Positions 16,267 through 23,890 of a stretch of DNA of 38,409 nt are shown here, piece by piece. Each line of letters starts with the position of its first letter. Position 1 is the stretch's first letter. The notes beneath the pieces were generated by a model that did no database searches, had not been told where the DNA came from, and saw only the letters and a list, made by a program, of their open reading frames with translations. The position numbers and the translations under genes were made by a program. The DNA comes from Variovorax sp. E3 (GTDB lineage: Bacteria; Pseudomonadota; Gammaproteobacteria; Burkholderiales; Burkholderiaceae_C): contig NZ_MOWM01000064.1 of the NCBI RefSeq assembly GCF_016082275.1, forward strand, positions 1 to 38,409, in the 5' to 3' direction.

Positions 16267-17458
16267 ATGAACGACATCACATCGCATGGCGAACTCGGCG
16301 CTCCCGCCTCCACACGCTACACGCTATGGCAGCTCGTGTGCTACATGCTCGCCCTGGGTACTTGGGGGTTCGGCGGTCCGGTGGCGCTCGCGGGCTACAT
16401 GTACCGGGACCTGGTCGAGCGGCGCGGATGGATTTCAGAGAGCGACTACAAGGAAGGACTGGCACTCGCGCAGCTGATGCCGGGCCCGCTGGCCGCGCAG
16501 CTCGCCATCTACCTGGGCTATGTCCGTCACCGCGTGATCGGCGCGACGGTCGTCGGCCTGGCCTTCGTGCTGCCGTCGTTCTTCATGGTGGTGGCCCTGG
16601 GCGCCGCCTACGTCGCTTACGGGGGCATCGGCTGGATGCAGGCCGTGTTCTATGGCGTCGGCGCGGCGGTGATCGGCATCATCGCGATGAGCGCTTACAA
16701 GCTCACGACCAAGAACGTCGGCAAGGACAAGTTGCTGTGGGCGATCTTCCTGGTCAGTGCGACCGTCACGGTGGTCACGAAATCCGAGGTCGTCTGGGTG
16801 TTTCTCGGCGCCGGCGTGCTGGTGTGGCTGTGGCGTGCGCCGCCGAAGTTCGGCCGCAGCAACCTCCACAGCTTTACGGCGCCCGTCGCGGCCTGGTTCG
16901 CGCTCGACACAAGCGACTGGCACCAGCTGGGGCAGATCGGGGCGTACTTCGCCTACGCCGGCACCTTCGTCTTCGGCAGCGGCCTGGCGATCGTGCCGTT
17001 TCTCTACGGCGGGGTGGTGAAGGAGTACGCCTGGCTGACCGATCGCCAGTTTGTCGACGCCGTCGCCGTGGCGATGATCACGCCCGGTCCGGTGGTCATC
17101 ACCACGGGCTTCATCGGGTATCTGGTCGGCGGCTTCTGGGGCGCGGTGGTCGCGGCCATCGCGACTTTCGTCCCCTGCTACCTCTTCACCGTCCTGCCGG
17201 CGCCGTACTTCAAGAAGTACGGCAAGCGGCCTGCCATCGTCGCGTTTGTCGATGGCGTGACGGCCGCGGCCATCGGTGCGATCACGGGAGCGGGTGATCG
17301 TCATCGGGCAACGCTCGATCACCGACTGGGTTTCCGCGGCGCTCGCGCTCATCACCGTCGCAGTGCTGTGGCGCTTCAAGAAATTTCCCGAGCCGGTCAT
17401 CGTGTTGATCGCTGCGCTGGCTGGACTCGTTCTGTATCCCTTGCTCGGTCACCACTGA
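16267..17458 (+). pseudogene. chrA: Chromate transporter ChrA, late frameshift
   Basis: ChrA exports chromate across the inner membrane. This is a long-chain (two-domain) form of about 396 residues with conserved TWGFGGPVALAGYM (about 35-48), LAQLMPGPLAAQLAIYLGY and, in the second half, FVFGSGLAIVPFLYGGVV and MITPGPVVITTGFIGYLVGG. Near 17290 an extra G in GCGGGTG shifts the frame. The true C-terminus (VIVIGQRSITDWVSAALALI ... LLGHH) lies in the next frame to 17458. Unrepaired, it would end in 70 unrelated residues. The start ATG has GAGG nine bases upstream. It is co-directional with chrB. Confidence 0.9.
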
Positions 17459-17485
17459 TTCGTCCACTCCTGCAAGAGGTCGCGC

Positions 17486-17700
17486 ATGAAATGGGTCACA
17501 CGTGAGCATCCGAAGATCGATCGCATTGCCTGCCCCTGGTTGATTGCGCGGTTCATCGACGACGAGCCCGAGTTCCTCTACGTGCCCAACGACCAGGTAC
17601 GCAAGGTCGCGGACCAGACCGGTGCCGTGCCCTACGACGTTCCCGGCGCGAGATGACCCATGTGGGCGAGCTCTGCCGCTTCGACGCCTTCCTCAAAAAG
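17486..17700 (+). pseudogene. ChrB C-terminal-domain protein, frameshifted and truncated
   Basis: It starts MKWVTREHPKIDRIACPWLI, ARFIDDEPEFLYVPNDQV, the typical opening of stand-alone ChrB-domain proteins that follow chrA. After VPYDVPGA a one-base deletion makes a stop (17654). The next frame resumes MTHVGELCRFDAFLKK and then loses similarity at about 17.70 kb. The remaining half of the domain is absent. The chromate operon therefore ends in a broken junction. Confidence 0.85.
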
Positions 17701-17829
17701 CACAAGCGGGTCGCGCCACAAGTCGGCCGCCACATCTTCGAGCTGTTCAGGGTCGACCGTCCGCCACCGCCTCTGCAACAGGTGCGGGCAGGCGACAATC
17801 CATAGGTCGACAGGCGTCAATAAGGACAA
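17700..17829 (-). pseudogene. Small minus-strand remnant joined to the chr operon
   Basis: Minus-strand frame VDLWIVACPHLLQRRWRTVD, then EQLEDVAADLWRDPLVLF, looks like a short conserved betaproteobacterial protein (pattern ..LW.VACPHL..R....DPE.LEDVAADLWRD..). The only start is TTG, and the 3' end runs into ChrB-domain sequence read backwards, so it appears truncated. The family name is not known to me. Confidence 0.4.
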
Positions 17830-17851
17830 TTGTAGTCAAGTGCTGTATATT
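17823..17851 (+). promoter_or_regulatory. Candidate promoter of the DprA/PRTase operon
   Basis: AGGACA and TATATT are spaced by 17 bp, about 73 bases before the DprA-like ATG, in a locally AT-rich stretch. The -35 is weak. Confidence 0.4.
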
Positions 17852-17924
17852 TATCCAGTGTCGGGCTGGCGCCGAATTCGACGCCGGAACCCCTACACTG
17901 ATACGAACCACTTGTAAGGAAATC

Positions 17925-18809
17925 ATGAGCGCATGGCCTGAGCTCCTCACGAACAAGCCCGTAAACACGCGCGCTGAACTTGGCGCCTACGAATATCTGT
18001 GGCAACAGCCCACCTCGAACACGAAGCGCCTAGCTCAACTGTTCGAATCTCATCCCGGTAGCCTGCCATCGGACCTTGTTGATGAAGACACCGCGCAGCG
18101 TGTCGCGGGCGAAGTCGTCGAGCAATTCGCCAAGCGAGGCATCAAACGATTTGGCGTTCGCATCAACGGCATGCACGACTACCCTGGGCGTTTACGTGAC
18201 GCAACTGAGCCTGTCGAGTTTCTATATTTCCTCGGCTCATGGGAACTCGCAGAGGCGCCTCGCCGAGTAGCTGTTGTCGGTACCCGCAAGGTGACAGCCG
18301 AGGGTGCAGCACGGACGCGAAAGCTTGTCCGCGCGCTGGTAGAGCATGACTTCACCATCGTGTCAGGGCTGGCGCAGGGTGTTGACACTATTGCACACCA
18401 AACGGCCATAGAACATGGCGGTCGCACCATCGCCGTCATTGGCACGCCCATCTCTGAGGTCTACCCAAAAGAGAACGCGGAGCTTCAGCGGCGCATAGCC
18501 GAGGAGTTTCTTGTCGTCAGTCAAGTGCCGGTCCTTAGGTACAAGGCTCAGGGTCCGAACGGAAATAGGCTGTTCTTCCCCGAACGCAACAAGACAATGT
18601 CGGCGTTGACTGAAGCGACCATCATCGTGGAGGCCAGCGAGACATCTGGTACCTTGATTCAAGCGAAGGCCGCGCTGGACCAAGGGCGCAAGCTGTTCAT
18701 TCTCGAAAGCAACTTCAACAACTCCGCCATTACGTGGCCCGCCAGATTTGAGAAACTTGGCGCCATCCGCGTGCGGGAGTTTGAAGACATTGCACGCCAT
18801 CTCGCATGA
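17925..18809 (+). CDS. shosA: DprA-like protein, ShosA-type antitoxin candidate
   Basis: The 294-residue protein carries a DprA/Smf Rossmann domain at about residues 90-290: RRVAVVGTRKVTAEGAAR, TIVSGLAQGVDTIAHQTAIE, GGRTIAVIGTPISEVYPKEN and FFPERNKTMSALTEATIIVE. In natural transformation DprA loads RecA on ssDNA. Here the gene overlaps a phosphoribosyltransferase gene by four bases (ATGA). That pairing is the ShosTA toxin-antitoxin described from prophages and satellites, where the DprA-like partner counters the PRTase toxin. No competence genes are near. TAAGGA six bases before ATG supports the start. Assignment to ShosA rests on domain pairing, not on alignment. Confidence 0.75.
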   Translation: MSAWPELLTNKPVNTRAELGAYEYLWQQPTSNTKRLAQLFESHPGSLPSDLVDEDTAQRVAGEVVEQFAKRGIKRFGVRINGMHDYPGRLRDATEPVEFLYFLGSWELAEAPRRVAVVGTRKVTAEGAARTRKLVRALVEHDFTIVSGLAQGVDTIAHQTAIEHGGRTIAVIGTPISEVYPKENAELQRRIAEEFLVVSQVPVLRYKAQGPNGNRLFFPERNKTMSALTEATIIVEASETSGTLIQAKAALDQGRKLFILESNFNNSAITWPARFEKLGAIRVREFEDIARHLA

Positions 18810-19498
18810 CAATGCCTCCGCGTCTGGCAGTGGTCGGCGATCATGAGCGCCCGGATCACTTTCACCTCCCGAAGGATGCCACCTGCTATTTTTGGGGCGA
18901 GTACACGCCGTATGAGCACACCAACGGGAAGAAATGGAATTTCTCTCCCACGAACCAGCTCGTCAGCAACTTCAAGAAAAAAATGGACCGTCGAGGTCAA
19001 TTTGACTGGAAGTACAAGCGGGCAGCGATCAATGAGGTTGCAGGCGGCTTCTCCCAGTTCTGGAAGTGGAGCAACCTCCATGAACAACATCGCGTGGCGC
19101 TCATTCCAATTCCCCCTTCAAAGGCGCGCAGCGATCCGATGTTCGATCCGCGCATGCTCGAAATGCTGACCGCCGTCGCAGGCCGTGCGCAGGTCAATCT
19201 CGACATTCGTGATTGCCTGACTTTTAGTGGCGCATACGCTGCGAGCCATGAGACTGATGATCGCCCGACCCCCGACGAGCTGTACAACGAGCTGAGCTTT
19301 GACAACGGCGCGGGGAAGGCCGGTGATCCGCCGGGGCTCATATTTCTCTTCGACGACATGCTGACCACAGGTGCTCACTACGTCGCCACGACACGAAAGC
19401 TTGCCCAGATATTCCCAGGCGTTCAAATCGTCGGCAACTTCATCGCGCGTCGCATCGTGCCGAACCCGTTCGCAGAGTTCGACGACATCGATCTATAA
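18806..19498 (+). CDS. shosT: Phosphoribosyltransferase-like protein, ShosT-type toxin candidate
   Basis: The 230-residue protein has a type I PRTase PRPP loop, FLFDDMLTTGAHYVATTRKL, at about residues 186-205, with the DD..TTG signature. Upstream are ALIPIPPSKARSDPMFDPRM (a flexible-loop region seen in ComF-like PRTases) and an N-terminal part with YFWGEYTPYEHTNGKKWNF. Translation is coupled to the DprA-like gene. ShosT is reported as a PRTase-domain toxin disturbing nucleotide metabolism; that role is inferred here. A ComF-like competence gene would be the alternative, but the coupling to a DprA-like gene in phage-derived DNA argues for defence. Confidence 0.75.
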   Translation: MTMPPRLAVVGDHERPDHFHLPKDATCYFWGEYTPYEHTNGKKWNFSPTNQLVSNFKKKMDRRGQFDWKYKRAAINEVAGGFSQFWKWSNLHEQHRVALIPIPPSKARSDPMFDPRMLEMLTAVAGRAQVNLDIRDCLTFSGAYAASHETDDRPTPDELYNELSFDNGAGKAGDPPGLIFLFDDMLTTGAHYVATTRKLAQIFPGVQIVGNFIARRIVPNPFAEFDDIDL

Positions 19499-19556
19499 GC
19501 ACGGTCTGGTGGTGGCGAAGCTGCCGAACCCAGACCGCGCGGTGATCGCGAAGGTG

Positions 19557-19913
19557 ATGCCAGTGCCGGGTCGCATCGTCCGCGTGGTCGCCATCAACGA
19601 TGGTGAGTTCGCGCCGGCGCCGAAACAGAAGCCGATGCGCGATGAGGTTTACCGCCGGCTGGTGGCTGCACGCCCATGCATCCGGTGTGGCATCCAAGAC
19701 TACAGCCAAGCTGCGCACCCAAACACAGGAAAGGGCACGGGCACAAAAGCCGACGACAGGAATTGCTTTCCGCTGTGCGCTGACCGGCCCGGCATGCACG
19801 GATGCCATTCACTATTCGATCAGGGGGCGGCGTTCACGAAGGACGAGCGTCGCCAGGTGGAGCAGGTTTGGACACGGCAGACCCAATCGATGATTGGGCG
19901 ACAAAGGAATTGA
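19557..19913 (+). CDS. Phage Cys/His-rich nuclease-like protein (Ref/DUF968 type)
   Basis: The conserved block reads RDEVYRRLVAARPCIRCGIQ, DYSQAAHPNTGKGTGTKADD, then FPLCADRPGMHGCHSLFDQG. This matches phage Ref/DUF968-like proteins with a CxxC, a distal C..H zinc site and an HNH-like fold. In-frame protein-like sequence continues upstream to the ShosT stop (KHGLVVAKLPNPDRAVIAKV), so the original N-terminus may have been cut off by the inserted defence pair. I give the first ATG with reasonable placement; GTG at 19509 is the alternative. It overlaps the next gene by one base (TGATG). Confidence 0.6.
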   Translation: MPVPGRIVRVVAINDGEFAPAPKQKPMRDEVYRRLVAARPCIRCGIQDYSQAAHPNTGKGTGTKADDRNCFPLCADRPGMHGCHSLFDQGAAFTKDERRQVEQVWTRQTQSMIGRQRN

Positions 19914-20668
19914 TGGGGGCTTCAGGATGGTTTGAGACTCGATTCGTCGCCAACGACAAGAAGGTGGCCAGCACCTGCCAAGTGTGCGCACGCCCAATGT
20001 TCTTCCCGCCATCGAAAGCGGGAAAGTACCTGACCTGTGGGGCCGAATGCGCCCAAGTGCGACGGAATGACTTGAAGGCGGAGCGCGCACGCCCTTGCGA
20101 GACATGCGGCAAGACCTTCAGCCCACGCCCCACGCAGATTCGAGGCGGCGGGGGCCGATATTGTTCAGTCGCCTGCGCAGAGCCGACGCGCGCGGCCGGG
20201 CGAACACCAGAGGTAGCGGCTCGCCGCGGGCAGAAGCATAGGGAGGCGTTTCGGCTGGGAAAATGGAAAGCTGCCAAAGGGGCTGATAGCCCGCATTGGC
20301 GAGGCGGCCTGAACGCCTACAGGGAAAGGCAGCGACAGAAAGACCCGGTCGAGCGAAATGCCAAGCGCCGCGCCTATCTGCGCGCGAACCCTGACAAAGC
20401 CAAGGAATGGGCAAGAAAACGACGTGGCGCAATGGTCACTCGCCTCCCTCGTGGGACCGTCAAGAAGATTGGTGGACTTCAGCGGTGGCGGTGCGCGTGT
20501 TGCGAAGTCGATATTCGGTTCCGGTTTCACATGGATCATGTCATCTCATTGGCAGCCGGCGGGGAACATGCGCCGCTGAACATCCAACTGCTGTGCAAAA
20601 CCTGCAACCTCAAGAAGTCCGCCAAGCATCCCGTGGACTTCATGCAGCAGATGGGAAAGCTGCTGTGA
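19913..20668 (+). CDS. HNH endonuclease with two zinc-finger-like motifs
   Basis: This is a 251-residue phage-type protein. Two N-terminal Cys clusters (CQVCARPMFFPPSKAG..CGAEC and CETCGKTFSPRPTQIRG..YCSVAC, about residues 22-90) precede a basic linker. The C-terminal HNH domain reads RWRCACCEVDIRFRFHMDHV then LAAGGEHAPLNIQLLCKTCN, with CxxC, the DH pair, N and CxxC in the proper order. HNH proteins in phages nick or cleave DNA in packaging or intron homing. ATG at 19913 shares a base with the upstream stop. Confidence 0.85.
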   Translation: MGASGWFETRFVANDKKVASTCQVCARPMFFPPSKAGKYLTCGAECAQVRRNDLKAERARPCETCGKTFSPRPTQIRGGGGRYCSVACAEPTRAAGRTPEVAARRGQKHREAFRLGKWKAAKGADSPHWRGGLNAYRERQRQKDPVERNAKRRAYLRANPDKAKEWARKRRGAMVTRLPRGTVKKIGGLQRWRCACCEVDIRFRFHMDHVISLAAGGEHAPLNIQLLCKTCNLKKSAKHPVDFMQQMGKLL

Positions 20669-20679
20669 GGCACATCTAG

Positions 20680-20793
20680 ATGGTTTCCATCTGGCAAGAC
20701 ATCGTGGCGGACATGCAGTCGGCCACGCCCCACGAGCGCCGCGCCGCACAATGGGCGCTCGAACAACTGAAGGGGAAGCGTGATGACGCCTGA
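20680..20793 (+). CDS. 37-residue phage protein
   Basis: A short frame encodes MVSIWQDIVADMQSATPHER then RAAQWALEQLKGKRDDA. It is amphipathic and helical, it begins 11 bases after the HNH gene, and it overlaps the next gene's start by 11 bases. The tight packing is typical of phage operons. No family is known to me. Confidence 0.55.
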   Translation: MVSIWQDIVADMQSATPHERRAAQWALEQLKGKRDDA

Positions 20794-21408
20794 GGAGATC
20801 AATTTTTTGAGAAGCACGCTGTCGGGCTTCGGTCTGGGGACTTTCCTTGCGGCCGGCGTCGCATGGTTCGCTATCAAGTTCTACGCTACGCCCTACATGG
20901 GACGCAAGGCGCAGAACCTCGCCGACAAAGAGGACATCGCTGCGCTGACGCAGCAGGTCGAACAGGTGAAGCGTCAGCACTCCGAGCTCCTCGAAGCGGT
21001 GAAATTTCGAAACCAGTTGCGCATGGCTGCAGTCGACCGCCGTCTCCAAGCGCACCAGGACGCATTCACGATGCTTCGAGAGCTGGCGAAGGACGCCCAC
21101 GGCCCGGAGATAGGCAAGCGGGTCACGGCTTGCCAGGAATGGTGGGAGAAGAACTGCCTTTACCTCGAGCCGCAGCTCGTGAGGCTTTCAGCAACGCCTA
21201 CTTCGCCGCGGGCATGCACCAGACGTTGCTGCAGTCCTCCCAGTTCCAGATGAACCTGTCGCCAGAGCAGGCCAAGCAGAACATCGAGAACATGACTGCC
21301 AACTGGGGTCGCGTCACTGACGCACTGAACGTCGTGCTTGAGTCTGTGGCGTTGCCGCCGCTGACGTCGAGCGAGGCTGGGCGCATCGCTCCATCGGCCG
21401 ACGCCTGA
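20783..21408 (+). pseudogene. Membrane-anchored coiled-coil phage protein, frameshifted
   Basis: ATG at 20783 follows AGGGGAAG. The N-terminus carries one hydrophobic helix (LGTFLAAGVAWFAIKFY, about residues 18-34) and then a long charged coiled coil (IAALTQQVEQVKRQHSELLE). At about 21175 the frame breaks after CLYLEPQ and resumes one base over as REAFSNAYFAAGMHQTLLQS through to IAPSADA at 21408. A one-base deletion near CCGCAGCTCG accounts for this. The intact form would be about 208 residues. The function is unknown. Confidence 0.7.
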
Positions 21409-21443
21409 CGCGCAAGCACATTTTGAACGAGGAGAACAATCGA

Positions 21444-21982
21444 ATGGCTGATGCCCGCAATCCACCACCGCCCTGGTGTTCGAGGCTGTGCAGGACCCGC
21501 ACAACCAGGAGCAGATCGTCACGCGCGAGACGCTCGCCGAGCTCACGGGCCTGAAGCTCACCGTCATCGACGACCGGCTCGGCACCTTGACCGACGACGG
21601 CATGCTGCTGCGCGTGCAGCGCGGCGTCTACGTCTCGGCCGTGCAGCACCCCGTGGCGCGCCCGATGTCGAAGACGGTGATGCCTGACGGCATGATCAAG
21701 ATCGAGATCGGCGACGAGGTGCTCACGCTGACGCCGCGCGAGGACCGTGCACTGGCGAACCTGATGGCTGGCGCCGCCGCGCAGGCGGCCGCCATCGAGA
21801 CCGGGCGCAACGCTGCGCTGCTGACGGCCGAGATGGCCGAGGAGATCAAGCGCCTGCGCCGCCGCGTGGCTGCACTTGAGGCGCCCGCTGCTGCAGGGCA
21901 AGGGCAGCTGTTCGTCGCCTCACAGTCGCAGGCGCGGCCTGCTGCGAATGGCGGGCAATTCGAGAACGCTGTCAGCGCCTAG
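21444..21982 (+). pseudogene. Phage winged-helix-like protein, frameshifted near start
   Basis: ATG at 21444 has GGAG nine bases upstream and gives MADARNP. The remaining frame starts at ..ALVFEAVQDPHNQEQIVTRE and runs on through LAELTGLKLTVIDDRLGTLT, a winged-helix-like segment. A missing base in CCACCACC joins the two. The second half has a short strand region (GMIKIEIGDEVLTLTPREDR) and a helical coiled coil (AAAIETGRNAALLTAEMAEE). The intact form would be about 179 residues. It is probably a phage regulator. Confidence 0.7.
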
Positions 21983-22523
21983 GTGTTGGGAAAAAATCCT
22001 TGAGCCGCTCGACGGACTGGCTGCTGAAGTGCAAAGGGGATGGACAATTCGCGAGCTTCGCGCCCAGCATTCTTCGCGCGACGTCGAGGTTGACGTGGCG
22101 CGACCTAGCGCCTTGGCTGACCACTACTGCGCCCGTCCCTCGGTGGGTGAGCCGCACTGCGCTGTCGCTGTGATAGGCCATGCGGTCTGTGCTGTTCGGG
22201 CGCGGATTGAAGTACTCCACGAAGACCTCATCCTCGGCAAGAGCATGCCCGCTCGGGCAATCGTCGCGGTAGCAAACAACGCGAAGGAGCGGGGCGGCAT
22301 TCGTAGTGCTCACAGCTTGGAAAGCGTCCAGAAGGAGATCGAATTGGAGTTCATCCGGAACGATGAGTATCTCGGCCATGGTTATGCCAGACTCGGTGTC
22401 GAAGATGCTAGCGATGAGGTCTGCCTTGCTGGCGCAGTTCAAGATGATCTTGATAACCGCGTGCACACCGGCGGAGCCTTCGCTATCCGGTTTCGTCACC
22501 TCCAGCTCGATGTAGCCTGCCAC
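21972..22523 (-). CDS. Release-factor-like (RF-1 domain) protein lacking GGQ
   Basis: The second half of this 183-residue protein follows the RF-1 domain: SDSAVRLTHRGTGAVVVSQG then ARSRHVNLDVARRMLGAKLA. This matches the class I release-factor pattern TDSAVR(I/L)TH.PTG..V.CQ..RSQ..N...A...L.A.L. Where GGQ should stand, about 14 residues read NPRPNSTDRMAYHS. Without GGQ, peptidyl-tRNA hydrolysis is not expected. The first 85 residues match nothing I know. GTG start at 22523 has AGGAG six bases upstream. It is convergent with a phage gene and overlaps it by 11 bp. Confidence 0.55.
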   Translation of the reverse strand: MAGYIELEVTKPDSEGSAGVHAVIKIILNCASKADLIASIFDTESGITMAEILIVPDELQFDLLLDAFQAVSTTNAAPLLRVVCYRDDCPSGHALAEDEVFVEYFNPRPNSTDRMAYHSDSAVRLTHRGTGAVVVSQGARSRHVNLDVARRMLGAKLANCPSPLHFSSQSVERLKDFFPTPRR

Positions 22524-22623
22524 TTAAATCTCCTGCCGGTTGTTTGTCCGTCCCGAGTGCCGCGAGCATGCCACACCCCTGTAGGGAGAGCATGCCGGCC
22601 GCCAATACTTCACACTTTGATCG

Positions 22624-22698
22624 CGCGGTGTAGCTCAGCCAGGAAGAGCGCAGGGCTCATAGGCCAGAGGTCGGTGGTTCAAATCCATCCCATCGCAA
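22624..22698 (+). tRNA. tRNA-Met(CAT)-like gene, degenerate
   Basis: It has TAGCTC...GAGC as D-arm, CTCATAG as anticodon loop, and a GGTGG/TTCAAAT/CCATC T-arm. The acceptor stem pairs six bases, with a C1:A72 mismatch as in initiator tRNAs. Faults are two mispairs in the anticodon stem (CAGGG against GCCAG), one extra base between T-stem and acceptor, and no encoded CCA. It is probably a phage-borne or decayed tRNA. Confidence 0.6.
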
Positions 22699-22829
22699 CG
22701 AGACTTTTGTGAAGCGAGACTGCCGGACCCACCTGCATTCGACTCGGGCAACGGGTGAATGGACGGAGGAAGGGATTGGGAAAGCCGAGGCGAGCAGGCG
22801 CCGGCCCCGGGGATGCCCCCGAAGCGGGG

Positions 22830-22944
22830 CCATCAAGAAAGAGCGCGGCACTGCAAAACTGCAACCGGGCGTGGACCACGGGTAATCCGAGATACCCCCA
22901 CCGACATACGCACCGCCGGGTGGACCCGCTCTTTTTCTTGATGG
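22830..22944 (+). repeat. Long inverted repeat bounding a 115-nt structured segment
   Basis: CCATCAAGAAAGAGCG (22830-22845) pairs with CGCTCTTTTTCTTGATGG (22927-22944), leaving a two-T bulge. The 81-base interior holds smaller hairpins (for example CACC..GGTG) and a direct repeat ACTGCAAAACTGCAA. It lies 130 bp after the tRNA. It is a candidate small RNA; no known family is recognised. Confidence 0.6.
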
Positions 22945-23098
22945 TGAATGCGCACAGCTGATGCGCGGCGAGTGGAAACAACCGGGTGGACAGACATCCT
23001 AGGCCGGGCCCGCCGGCTGCCATGAAAACATGCACGCCACCCTGAGCCGGGAACCCAGCACCGGCCACCACCCTCACACCACCGGTGAAAATAGACCG

Positions 23099-23392
23099 GT
23101 GAATGTCAAGACCTCCGAACTCGCCGGCCAAGAGCTGGAATCATGGGTAGCCAAGGCGCTGGGCGCCCAGGCCTTCGCGAACCACTGGTCCGACTTCGAG
23201 CAGTTCGTCGATCGCTACGCCATCCAATCCGCTCCCATGCCGGGCAAGAGCCTACAGTGGTGTGCGGTGGTGGTGGGCAGGCCCGGCACTGGCATTCCTG
23301 GCGGGCCATGGATTGAAGGCCCCACGCCGCGCATTGCCGTTGGCCGCGCGATCGTTGCGGCCCGCTTCGGGTTGGAACTCAGCGCCGCCTGA
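23099..23392 (+). CDS. DUF2591-type phage protein
   Basis: The 97-residue protein starts with GTG (VNVKTSELAGQELESWVAKA). Then come HWSDFEQFVDRYAIQS, the strand block SLQWCAVVVGRPGTGIPGGP and the ending TPRIAVGRAIVAARFGLEL. This is the DUF2591 pattern found in lambdoid and related phages; its function is unknown. The MNVKTSEL-like opening of the family supports the GTG. The in-frame extension upstream (MHATLSREPS..) is a weaker candidate. Confidence 0.75.
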   Translation: MNVKTSELAGQELESWVAKALGAQAFANHWSDFEQFVDRYAIQSAPMPGKSLQWCAVVVGRPGTGIPGGPWIEGPTPRIAVGRAIVAARFGLELSAA

Positions 23393-23494
23393 CCATTTCG
23401 CACCCCTGTAGGGGTTCGCCGTAATCACACGCTGCCGGAAGATTCGGGCCACGGGCAACCGGACCCCGAACACGGCGTCAGCCCTGACGTTGGA

Positions 23495-23650
23495 GTGGGG
23501 GTAATCTACATCGGCGGCGATGAGACCTCGGCCGATGTCGCAGCCCGGCTGCGGAGGTTCATCGAAGAGGTAGACAACGCGAAACGCCTGCACTCTGCGA
23601 GTGGCTATCGGTCACTCAACAAGTTCGAAGATCAATGGGTCCAGGGCTGA
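23495..23650 (+). CDS. Possible small phage protein or gene tail
   Basis: A frame reading VGVIYIGGDETSADVAARLR then RFIEEVDNAKRLHSASGYRS to QWVQG has protein-like composition and a helical middle. The only starts are GTG/TTG without a good ribosome-binding site. In-frame sequence continues upstream to the DUF2591 stop, so it may be the tail of a damaged gene. Confidence 0.35.
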   Translation: MGVIYIGGDETSADVAARLRRFIEEVDNAKRLHSASGYRSLNKFEDQWVQG

Positions 23651-23890
23651 GACCTGACTCCCGGTGATCCAGTCCCAGGGGGCAGTCCCAAAACACGGCT
23701 TGGCTCGGGATGGCATCTCGCTTCCCCGCACCACTACCTTGGAACAATCGATGGATACCACTGCACCCTGGCCGAGCCGCTCGCTTGCAGCGGGCGAGCG
23801 TTCGATCATTGGTATCGCTTACCCAACGAATTCGAATCTCGACTCGCTCAGCAATGGAGCACGTGCAGGTTCCAGAGTGCCCGAGAGAAA
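23651..23890. other. Boundary between phage-derived DNA and the operon
   Basis: No intact gene is visible. One plus-strand frame (DGYHCTLAEPLACSGRAFDH, WYRLPNEFESRLAQQWS) is protein-like without start or family and may be a phage remnant. No terminator follows the HAD gene within this stretch that I can defend. Confidence 0.35.

Noticed and set aside
23651..23890. Protein-like plus-strand frame DGYHCTLAEP...FESRLAQQW
   Set aside because: No start, no family and short length; kept only as a note on the boundary region.
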